Of a DNA stretch of 64,000 nt, positions 27,416 to 37,375 are shown one piece after another; the first letter of the stretch is position 1, and the number at the start of each line of letters is the position of its first letter. The translations under genes were made by a program, and so were the position numbers. A model generated the notes under the pieces. It did not search any database. It saw only the letters and a program-made list of their open reading frames with translations, and was not told the DNA's origin. Source of the stretch: Luzula sylvatica (taxonomy: Eukaryota > Streptophyta > Magnoliopsida > Poales > Juncaceae); assembly GCA_946800325.1 (NCBI GenBank), contig OX326959.1, forward strand, positions 21,334,242 to 21,398,241. The letters run 5' to 3'.

Positions 27416-27948
27416 TGTTGGGATTTTGAGAATTTAATGATCGATTGGAGAATATTTTAGGAGTTTATTGTTGGAGATAGATAGCAAAGCTCTATAGAGA
27501 AAAAAAAGCCAACAAATGGAAAACTACCACGCAGGAAGAGAGAAAGTAATTCACGCTTTCTTGTTGTGAATGTTTTAAATTGATAATAATAGAGAGCACC
27601 CAAAAGACACACGAAATTTACTACATAGATACAAACACCAAAAGGTATAACTCAATAATATATGGATACAATATTCCGAGATAATGATGAGATTATATTC
27701 TCTACTCCTTACTCTAATTTTTCACAGAACTTTTTCTCTCTTTTTTCTGGAGATTTTCTCTCTCTAAAAACATATGAGATTTGTTGCATTTATAGATCAC
27801 ATGCACCCTCTCAAATACAACTCCTTGTTTATTCTAGATACTTCTATTCTATCTAATATACACATATATCTCACATTCACACACAAATACATTGAATATT
27901 ATCATGCCCTAATAATATTATTAATTAAAAAAAACATTAATTTTAATA
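27416..27948 (-). repeat. LTR copy 2 (533 bp), shared middle LTR
   Basis: Starts TGTTGGGATTTTGAG and ends ATTTTAATA, the same length as copy 1. It serves both internal regions, as expected if unequal recombination between LTRs of two element copies produced the tandem form. The C-rich run at 27949-27957 is the polypurine tract on the minus strand. Confidence 0.85.
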
Positions 27949-28490
27949 CTCCCCCCCTTAATGTTTTTTTCGTTATTATTTTTTTTAGTTTTTTTTTTCT
28001 CGATAGCTCTCCGTAATCTCTTTCGTCATGTTCGTCGTATCTTCTTTCCCCTTCTAAACTTTTTTTTTTTCGAATCAACTTTTTTTTCGAATCGTCCTTT
28101 TTGGGATCATCTTTTTCGAAACGCCTTTTTCCGAATCGTACTCTTTCCGGATCATTTTTTTTCTTCGTCGAAATTGAGTTACGAAATTTGTGGGAACCCG
28201 AACACACCATCTTGGGTTGTCGTGGATTTCTCCTACTCCAAATTTCTACTAAACTCGATGAGGAGTGAAGTTCGTAGGAGCCCAAATACGTAACCTCCTT
28301 GGTTGTCTTGGTGATCTCCTTCTTTGACTTCTACTAAACTCGATAATTCGGAAATGAGTTGTGAATTTCGTGGAAGCCCAAATACGTAACATTCTTGGTT
28401 GTCTTGGTGATCTCCTTCTCCGACTTCTACTAAACTCGATAACGGTCGCTCGATAACCGTCGCTCTATAACCTTCGTTCTGATACCAATT
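27949..28490 (-). repeat. internal region 2 of the three-LTR element
   Basis: A diverged copy of internal region 1 with small indels. It has an extra TCGAATC-rich pyrimidine stretch (28050-28160) and an extra GTCGCTCGATAACC unit before the primer-binding site. That site (28476-28487) has one change, TGGTATCAGAAC instead of TGGTATCAGAGC on the minus strand. No coding capacity; a highly charged open frame here is an artefact of the repetitive pyrimidine tracts. Confidence 0.75.
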
Positions 28491-29021
28491 TGTTGGGATT
28501 TTTGGGATTTAATGATTGATTGGAGAATATTTTAGGAGTTTATTGTTGGAGATAGATAGCAAAGCTCTATAGAGAAAAAAGCCAACAAATGGAAAACTGC
28601 CACGCAGGATGAGAGAAAGTAATTCGCACTTTCTTGCTGTGAATGTTTTAAATTGATAATAATAGAGAGCACCCAAAAGACACATGAAATTTACTAGATA
28701 GATACGATACAAACACCAAAAGGTGTAACTCAATAATATATGGATACAATATTCCGAGATAAGGATGAGATTATTTTCTCTGCTCCTTTTTCTAATTTTT
28801 CACAGAATTTTTTCTCTCTTTTTTCTGGAGGTTTTCTTTCTCTAAAAACATTTGAGATGGGTTTTATAGATCACATGTACCCTCTTAAATACAATTATTT
28901 GTTTATTCTAGATACTTTTATTCTATCTAATAGACACATATATCTCACATTCACACACAAATACATTGAATTTTATCCTGCCCTAATAATATTATTAATT
29001 AAAAAAACATTAATTTTAATA
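28491..29021 (-). repeat. LTR copy 3 (531 bp)
   Basis: Starts TGTTGGGATTTTTGGG and ends ATTTTAATA, directly followed by the right target-site duplication GCGCC. It has a few private changes, including loss of about 10 bp near 28855 compared with the other two copies. Confidence 0.85.
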
Positions 29022-29117
29022 GCGCCAGACGCTCGAGGTCTTGACTTAGTCCTTCACCGAGAGGAGACGGTATCGTTGGAGAAAGAATCGACAAGAGATA
29101 AAAATCAGATTCGCCGA

Positions 29118-29219
29118 GAATGCGCCAGTCACTCGCCACGCTTGACGTTGGCTTAGCATTTGTTTAAGCCGCTCTAACATTTGTTTAAAACCGATATAAA
29201 AAAAATGCTTTTTGTAGTG
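29118..29219 (-). mobile_element. CACTA-like transposon end (one side only)
   Basis: On the minus strand the segment starts CACTACAAAAAGCATTTTT, the usual terminal motif of plant CACTA elements, followed by short subterminal repeats (ACAAATGTTAGAGCGG, ACAAATGCTAAGCC). The matching opposite terminus was not found, so this is a fragment or a decayed element. GAATGCGCCAGTCACTCG here resembles GAATGCGCC...AGACGCTCG that flanked the three-LTR element before insertion. Confidence 0.4.
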
Positions 29220-29239
29220 GTGTTTGTAATCAATAACCA

Positions 29240-32200
29240 ATAACCAATGTTAAAACTTCTCGTCTTTGTTCCTTTCTATTAAAAAGCTTGGAAGGATAAG
29301 CTAAAATGAACAAGAAGAATAGAAGATACAATTGCATTGCATGAGATTGCAAAATTACATTCCTAAAAAGGTTACGCTTACTAGAAGGGCCAAAATTAGT
29401 TAAAAAAAATGGACGTGACGATAACCACCGCATATTTCCTTAATCGGAACATTTCTTCTTTTCTCTCAACGATCTCAAGATTGCCCCCAATTCCCAACAA
29501 TTTGCTGTCTTGCTCCCCCTTTAATTTTATCACCTCAATTATAAATTAGAAGCTAAATTAAGTGGTTACGGTTCAAATGTGTCACTGTACGTGTGGTTTA
29601 CTGTGATATTATCTTAAATGCATACATTTAATCAATTAATTTTTTTCCATAACATGACGACTCTTGTATTTTTCAGGCCTCGCTCGAGCAAAGAAATGTT
29701 CTTTGAAGTGTCGGTAGGTTTTAGGAGCGGTTTTTTATAAAGACGGAAAGGGCTTTGGTCCTCAAGATTTTCACCAAACAATATATATGACTAGTGATTA
29801 ATTGTATTTTATTAGTATAACAGTATAAAATTTATTGTTCGGTCACCCCAAAAAAAACTTTCGGAAGCTGGTTTTTATTTGGCTCCTCCAAGAAATTATG
29901 TCAAGATCTGTCACTAATAGACATGTAAATATGCAATGAGCTCTGAATTACAAAATAAATGGAGAACTTTTTATTTCTATTTTACTAACAAATCAACAAA
30001 TATTAAGAAAAGGTTCTTTGGATTTACAAATTAGAAAAAAATGTAATGATGATGATGATAATGATGAATCATAAATATTTAATACAGTATATATACAATG
30101 CATTTGATAACAACGAGAACTGGTTATCATATTCAAAAATTAAAAAATTAATAAAAATACGGCGAAAAACGCAAATGGGGCGTGGTGGGACTCGTGACCC
30201 ATTACCAGTTTAAATAAGCAAATTCAATGTCACATTTTATTTATTTATTTTGCATTTAATATGTATAGTTTTTATCAAAACTAAACAATAAAATTAGTTC
30301 AGAATCAGATTTCAAAAGATATATGTCTAAACATATTTAACATAACTATTTCAAACAACACAACTGGTCACAACAGAAATGAGCACAGAAAAAATGGATA
30401 GGGTTTTGGACCCAGCACAAGTTACATTCCAGCTATCCAACTCAAAATTGCGAGACACTCACTCACACGTGAATAGCCCACTCACATGACAAGGGACCAA
30501 ATTGTGCAAGCCCTGCCAAAAAACATCACAGAGAGGGGAAACAGCTAAATCATTTCAAATTGCTGACCATGGTAGTTTCCATTGGTTGGTTGGTCACTGT
30601 GGAATTGTTCTATACAACATTTTGGAGCTTATAAATGTAACTCGTTGCAAACTATCAACAATATTTTAGTCTACAAAGATATATATATTTGAGACTGAAT
30701 ATATAATGGAATGAAAAGAATTATAGAGGAGAGTGAAGAGTGAGCAGTGACTAGTGAGTGAGTGAGTGAGCAGAGTTGAGTGAACCCACAAGGCATGTGA
30801 GGGTTTCTGACAAGATTCAAGTACCCCTTTTCTTTTCTTTTCTTTTCTTTTCTTTGTTTCGTAAAGCCGAAGAGTATAGTCGTATTTGCTTTGGCCCCAT
30901 TACACTATATCTATTTCTCCTTGTTTTCTGTACTGTTATTTCACAACTCCAACCTTTTGTACCCAACTCCATTAGTATAGCGATTACAAATAATAATAAG
31001 AAAAAAAAATTAGTAAATGAAAAAAATTCGGTAATTTTGCATTTATTGATGTCAATAAAATTTGAACTCATAACATCTCACAACATGTGATTTTTTATGT
31101 CTCGTACTTAACTAACTGGACTATGAATTCATTAACAATCAATCAACAGTATTTCATAATATATGATTTTTTTGCGTTTCACAGTCAATCAACTGGATTA
31201 TGAACTCATTGACGAGATAACAAATAATGGCATATAGAAAATCATAAATGAATTTTATTCCATTTTTAATAACAGGGAGTAATTTTGTGTATAATATGAC
31301 TAAAAATATAATTTATTGAGAAAATTCTATATATAATTTTTTTTTCTACGCATATTACGTTACCGTCTAATAAAGCTAAATATATTTACATTTTTTTCTT
31401 ATTCTTTTTACTAGAATTGCTGCACCAAAATAGTTATTGTATTTATATAGTGACATGTTCATAAAATATTTAATGAAATAACATGAAATAATTATGTCAT
31501 AAACGGTAATATACTAATATTGTTTAACTCGTATATATTATGTAATTTTTTTAGAAAAATAATCGGTTAAGACGTTCTAAATATTCATTATTCAAAATCT
31601 AAACAAACAAAAAATTTGTCATACGGAAAAATAACTGATTCTCTTTAGGATTTAATACTACGCGGCTACTTAATACTTTAGTGCATAAATATTTTTTTTT
31701 TATCAATATCTAGTCGAATTTTTCTGTTGTTAGTATGGAATAGAACGTGCGAAACAAAATCTTACTGATCTCATTTTCAATCGTCGCTCTCAACAAAATC
31801 AACAATATTTTTCCCATGTGTATTTCAATTGTACATTTATGACATTATTCTTTTTTCTTATGTACAGATCCCATAAATAATCATTTAACAATCTAGATGG
31901 GTGCAAAGTTGGGAATCATAATTTTCATCAAATTCCAATTTCCAAATTGAAATAAGAATTAAATTAAATTAGCTTGTAGCTAGCTCGAAAGGGCGAGCCC
32001 ACTAACCTGGTTCTTGCATGCATGCGGTTAAAAAAGCCAACTGTGTGGCATAATTATCCTGAAGAAAGAGAAGAAAAGTAGTTCAAAGGACATAAAGGCT
32101 TGCATCCATGAGAAGGGCAAAAATGTAAATTTACATTAGATAGGTAACAAAAGGTGACATGTGAATTTTCTATCAAGGTAAAAAAATGATTTGTAAATCT

Positions 32201-33139
32201 TGTTGTGCTTCAAATCTCGTATAGGGTCATTTAGCATGCAAATTAGAAGTGGGTTATTTTTCTTGATAAGATATTTTTCAATGTAGTTCTATTAGCAATC
32301 GAAAATGCCACATATTTTATAAAAAAATTCTCAAAATCATAAAAAATACATTGTGAAATATCTTTCAAATTGATATATTTGAATTATTTTAAAACATAAT
32401 AAATTATTTTAAGAAATTTTTTGTTTACAATATTTGAATTGAAAGGAATTTCATTTTTGACGTGCTTACTGTTTTCAAAAACCGCCGGTCGAAGAGGTAC
32501 CAACTAAGCCGTCTCTCTCCGGCATCACAAGAAGTTCTGCTCAGCTTAGTGGCATTCTGCACTGGTGCTTCATTATAAAATTTTCACAATCATATGTCAT
32601 ATTGAGTCGAATTATGTAATCAAATGAATTAGTTTATGTAACATAAATAATTATAATAATGTTTAATCGTAATGGTTCAACCAATTTAAAAGTCTTATTA
32701 AATAAATAACTATTAGAAATAATTATAAATCCTAACAAAACAAAATACTTTAACTAAATACATAATATGTTATAACATTAACTGATTAAATGAATGCATA
32801 ACATATATTAATTTATGACTTATCATTGTTATTATTCAATATTATATTAGATTTTTTTTATCATAAATTATATCATTAGTCGACGACTATGAACATATTT
32901 TGTGGAATAACTCGTTACACAAAAATGTAGCTAAAAGGATATCTGCATATAGGAAAGATACTTTCCGCAAAGCTGCATACATCCAAAATTATTTGGACGA
33001 AATCTTTCAAACCTCCAATGATTATCATATATTTTAAGGATCTAAATTTCAACACATTATTAGTTATGTCTAGGCTAGGGTTCTAGTTTTCCAAAGATGA
33101 TTGAGAAAATTAAGCTTTGAAAATAGCTTTTGTAGTTGT
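29240..33139. other. AT-rich intergenic region, no gene seen
   Basis: I see no coding gene. Features of note are a GC-richer, promoter-like stretch at 30410-30620, a short GTGA repeat near 30755-30770, repeated TTTTC units at 30826-30855, and imperfectly repeated text around 31060-31210 (TGGACTATGAATTCATTAAC / TGGATTATGAACTCATTGAC). The rest is low-complexity AT. Confidence 0.5.
32457..32578 (-). pseudogene. coding-like island, possible exon relic of unknown gene
   Basis: A GC-richer island in AT-rich DNA. On the minus strand it stays open for about 40 codons with a protein-like composition, including the stretches NEAPVQNATKL and RRLSWYLFDRRFLKT. No start codon, splice context or flanking exon was recognised, and I do not recognise the family. 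It may be a gene fragment carried by a transposon or a decayed exon. Confidence 0.25.
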
Positions 33140-33146
33140 TAAAATA

Positions 33147-34343
33147 AGGGGAATTTTCAAATAACTCCCTAATTTTTTTCTAATTTGTAAAGAAAACTCT
33201 ATTTTATTAGAAACTCAAAAAAAAGACGTCTAAACAAAATTTCATTTTCAAATATCTATATAGAGATTAATCTTAATATTTAATAGTGTTAAAAAAAAAT
33301 TAAACCAAAATACCTCTATTTCATATTTAATTTTATTAAACTTCTTTTTATATTATTTTATTAATTTAAACATCTTTGTAAATAATTTTTAACATATAAT
33401 AATTTACAAAAATTATTATATATTTTGCGAAACTAATCCTAAATAAAAAACGATATAAAAAATATTCCTGAAAATATCTTCACAAAATAATACTAATTTA
33501 GCATTTTGTTTTAATTCGTTAATAAAAATTAGTTACAAAAATAGTGTATTTTTTACCAAATTAAAAATGAATGAATGAATGAACATTAAAACTAGCATTA
33601 AATAGTATGCTTAATTTTAATTCAACAGATATTTCAACGTCTTGTTTGATTTCAACAGCTAGTTTTATTAACGATGAACGGATATTATAATTAAATATTA
33701 AAATATTATTATTTTTTGGAGATATTTTCAGGAATATTTTTTATATCTTTGTTTATTTTTATTATTTAATGTTAATTTTTTATTAAAAAATATATAATAA
33801 ATAAAATATTAAAATTATGTATATGATATAATTTTTTTAAATTAGAATATGCTATAAAAATATTTATCGAAATTTTTAAATTAATAAAATAATATAAAAA
33901 GAGGTTTAATAAAATAAAAAATAAAAAATAGGAGTATTTTGGTCCAATTTTTTTTTAACCATGAAACGTTAAAATTAACCCCCTCAATGAAAATAGAGTG
34001 CGGTTTCTCTGTGGCCGCACAGTGAAACCGCTTGTGAAACCGCCTACGTGGCTTCGTTTCATTGGTCAATATAATGTATTTTTGCATATAAACCCCTACT
34101 TTTTCGGAAACCCTAGACAGTTAATTTATATAAAGTAGGGGTTTATGTGAAAAATACATTGTATTGACCAATAAAACGAAGCCACGTAGGCGGTTTCACA
34201 AGTGGCTGCCACTGTGCGGCCACAGAGAAACCGCACTCATGAAAATAAAGCCTTGTTTGTAGAGGATTTTTGGAGTTTCATAAAAGTGAGTATTTGTTTT
34301 TATAAATTAAAAAAAAAAATAGGGGGTATTTGAAAATACCCCT
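33147..34343. mobile_element. large inverted-repeat MITE-type element, about 1.2 kb
   Basis: Ends are inverted: AGGGGAATTTTCAAATAACT on the left and, reversed, AGGGGTATTTTCAAATACCC on the right. The arms pair over roughly 230 bp; for example TTATTAAACTTCTTTTTATA (left, about 33333) and its complement (right, about 33893) match almost perfectly. A 7-bp direct repeat TAAAATA flanks it (33140-33146, 34344-34350). No transposase is present. The right arm is interrupted by the separate 243-bp element at 33996-34238. The terminal motif family recurs as a single arm near 34600. Confidence 0.7.
33996..34238. mobile_element. Mutator-like MITE, 243 bp, nested
   Basis: Terminal inverted repeats begin GAGTGCGGTTTCTCTGTGG on both ends, and the two arms pair for about 115 bp with few mismatches. 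The flanking 9-bp direct repeat ATGAAAATA (33987-33995, 34239-34247) is perfect. A 9-bp duplication is the hallmark of Mutator-like transposition. It has no coding capacity. It sits in the right arm of the larger inverted-repeat element, so it is the younger insertion. A transcript across it would fold into a long hairpin. Confidence 0.9.
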
Positions 34344-34350
34344 TAAAATA

Positions 34351-35050
34351 GTGTATAAGGGTGTTGTAGAAATATTAAAAATATTTTCACCAAAAAAAAA
34401 AAAAAAAAAAAAAATATTAAAAATATTAAAATATAATACTTTCCTGGTTGAACAGATACTAGGATATGCTACGCACTAGAATTACAGTCGCGCTACGTAA
34501 TTAACAGATAATAATATTTTTTTCATTTTAATATGAATTTATTTTTTACTATGATAATGTCAACATAATCTTTTCTTGTTATAAAGTTATATCATACGGA
34601 AAATTTTCAAAAATCTCCTAACTTTCCGAATATTACCAAAATCCCTTCATTTTTAAAATTCCTTCAAGAATATCATATATTATAAATATATTGAAATTTT
34701 ATATTCCTATGAGTTAAACTTAAATATTCCATCCAGTATTACAATAGTTTGACCAAAATACTTCCATTGTATTTCTCTTTTCTTATATTTATTCGAAAGT
34801 AATAATTAAAGAAAAAAATAATATTTACAACATAACATTAGTTTCAAGATATTCTTTATATTATGTTATGATACACCATTTTATCTATAATAATATATTA
34901 TAGCAAAAATATTTTTTATATTTATGTAAATCATAATTTAGTTTTGCATAAAATATCATTTTTATTTTTAATATTTAATTTAATTTAATTTTATTCTATA
35001 TATATTTCATGTAAACTATTATTTCATATTTATTAATTGTTTTGAATTGA
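34351..35050. other. AT-rich DNA with a partial copy of the large MITE family
   Basis: No gene. A poly(A) run is at about 34391-34413. From about 34597 the sequence resembles the left arm of the 33147 element (GGAAAATTTTCAAAAATCTC, later GACCAAAATACTTCC), but no opposite arm is present. A short TCGCGCTACG motif at about 34487 recalls the Helitron-like starts at 35050 and 48905. Confidence 0.35.
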
Positions 35051-36360
35051 TTACTACTAGGAGACTACTCGCGCTACGCCGCAAGCATGGTCATTATATT
35101 TTTCATTTTATTACAAATAGTAATTTTTATGATGATAATAACAATAATATAATAAAATTAAATTAATTCATGTTATATAACTAATATAATTATAATTAAG
35201 AATATATTTTACAATTATATTATGTTCTGGTAGAGAACATTTCATTTTTAATCAATTTTTAATACATATATTTAAGCAAATAAGATATCTGAAGGGCAAC
35301 ACGATTTTATGAAAACAACCACACAAATAATATTATTATTGCTCACAATAATTGATGCAACGTAAATATAGAAACATTGAACAATACAACCAATATACTC
35401 AAGACACATAATCAATTATAAGGTACTGATAAAAAAAATATTGATAAACAAAACAATACAAATTATACACAACATTACATCAAACAGTGAAAATAATCTC
35501 AAATGTAACTAAAATGTACTTGACATCATATGACATTTTTTTAGTTACAATTTAAAAAAAAAAAATAGTATTTGAAACGTGTTTATAATATTAAGAATTT
35601 ATTTATATTTTAATAGGTAAAATATTTATTGCCATTTGTATTAAATTAAAAAAATTCAATAGTAAAGTTGCAAAAAACAAAAATACAGATATAACATACT
35701 TAGTAATATAGGATTCTAACTATTATAATTTTCAATAAAAATAATTATTATTTAAATTTAATTATTTATATATTTATATGTGTTATTTTTCATTGTATTT
35801 TCTTACATAAATTCATATAAATTCAAATAAAAATATTATGTACGAACTATATTAATATGGATGTCAAAATATACATGACGAATTTTTTAGACTAAAGTTC
35901 TTAAAATATTTTTAATATAACTTATAGAAAAAATATTATAATGTTTCATATTAAAGAAATATATATTAATTAATTGGATGAGAGATAAATAATTCATATG
36001 TAAATATTAAATACTAACAAAAAGATTTTTTAAATAACGAAATTGTATAACTCGTGTGAGTCAAAAGAAAATTTAACATAACTTTTCATATTCTTTGGAA
36101 TGTGGACCTAAGATTTACTATCAATCATCCGATTTTAATTGTGCGGTCTCTGAATTTTAAATACCAATGATGACATGACTTAAGGAGAAGGCTTCAATGT
36201 TGCTGTAAAATAATGACACACAAATAAGTACATAAAATATGATCTTAAAATAAATCAACCAAAAAATGAATGAATAAAGATCAAACAACATCATTACATC
36301 AAACGGTTCAAAAGTTTTGATTGACCAAATATAAGTACAAAATAATAGGGGTGGGTAATT
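35050..36360 (+). mobile_element. Helitron-like non-autonomous element, copy 1
   Basis: Begins near ACTAGGAGACTACTCGCGCT, a start motif similar to that of plant non-autonomous Helitrons, shared with 48905. Later segments also match the second copy: GTACGAACTATATTAATATG (35842) and the stretch TAAAATAATGACACACAAAT to AGGGGTGGGTAA (about 36206-36357). No helicase or Rep gene is present. A diagnostic CTRR end with hairpin was not found, so the superfamily call is tentative; the family relation to 48905-50545 is firmer. Confidence 0.4.
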
Positions 36361-36769
36361 TTGTTTCATATTTTGAATGAGGATTATTTTCAAAGTTCTT
36401 TTAAATATAAAATTGAAAAAATAAAATAATTCTCAATTCAAAATTATAAATAAATATAAAAATTATATTTTACATGAAATATAAATAAAAATTAGAAAGA
36501 TATATTACAAACAATGAAATTATTATTTACATAAAAACATTTTTTCAATAATGTAATATCATAAAATAAAATTGTGTGTCGTAACATAATATGAGAAAAT
36601 ATTATCAAACTAATATTATGCTGAAAATATTATTTATTTATTGTTTATAATTCAATAAAAGAAAAGAGAAAATAAAATATAAAGTGATATTGTGATATTG
36701 TGATAAAAAAGATAAAAAATTGGATGGATTAGTTAAGTCTCCGTGTGTGTATATATATATATATATATG

Positions 36770-37310
36770 GGATATGATCAATGGCCAACACTCTTGTTTG
36801 GCCAATGTCGGCCAACACCACTTATTTCACTAAATCTAAATATTCTAATCGAATTTTAACCGTATATATATGTTTTATATCATTTAGATATGATGTAGAA
36901 TAAAATTTGTACAATATTGATTTTTGTATCTAACAAAATCGATAACATATTTTCACAACCGTCCATTTCGGCAAATTTATAGATTTTCATGAAGAGAAAT
37001 TCGAAACCTAGTAAAAATTCATCCTTAGCCTATCTATATGATTTAAAATACATCCAAACCAAAAAAATCGAATTTCAAAATTTATTTAATGATGATTCAT
37101 GTTGTAACTATTTTCGACCGTTAATTTCTTTTAAGTATTATGATAAGTATGATAGGAATTTTTATTTTTCATGAAATTGAATCTACAACATTCTCAAATA
37201 ATATAAATCATATCTATACGGTTAAAATTCGATTCTCATATTTAGATTTAGTTAAATAAGTGGTGTTAGCCGACGTTGGCCAAACAAGAATGTTAACCAT
37301 TGATCATAAC
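36770..37310. mobile_element. inverted-repeat MITE, copy 1, about 540 bp
   Basis: Left and right ends are inverted copies: ATATGATCAATGGCCAACAC and, reversed, TTATGATCAATGGTTAACAT. They continue through TTGTTTGGCCAA and CAACCACTTATTT-like text for about 100 bp. It is inserted at a (GT/TA)n microsatellite, so the target duplication cannot be defined. A diverged relative lies at 46388-46840. No coding potential. Confidence 0.65.

Positions 37311-37371
<61 letters not shown>
37310..37371. repeat. (CA)n(TA)n microsatellite
   Basis: About 8 CA units followed by about 23 TA units, directly right of the MITE. Matching GT/TA text lies directly left of it (36742-36768). Confidence 0.95.

Positions 37372-37375
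<4 letters not shown>

Larger units (their letters stand above)
26382..29026 (-). mobile_element. three-LTR, two-internal-region non-autonomous LTR element
   Basis: One insertion unit made of LTR, internal, LTR, internal, LTR, flanked by a 5-bp target-site duplication GCGCC (26382-26386 and 29022-29026). The perfect duplication outside the outermost LTRs shows that the whole array occupies one insertion site. Both internal regions (about 496 and 542 bp) lack gag-pol, so movement would depend on an autonomous relative. Primer-binding sites next to the middle and right LTRs give minus orientation. The small coding-free layout fits TRIM-like elements, although the 531-533-bp LTRs are longer than in classic TRIMs. 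Confidence 0.85.

Noticed and set aside
26633..28016. Repeated open frames starting MDTIF in each LTR
   Set aside because: They lie wholly inside the LTRs and diverge by frameshift among copies.
27902..28285. 127-codon Lys/Arg-rich open frame in internal region 2
   Set aside because: It arises from pyrimidine tracts read on the minus strand, and a similar frame in internal region 1 is broken. No retroviral-type domain.
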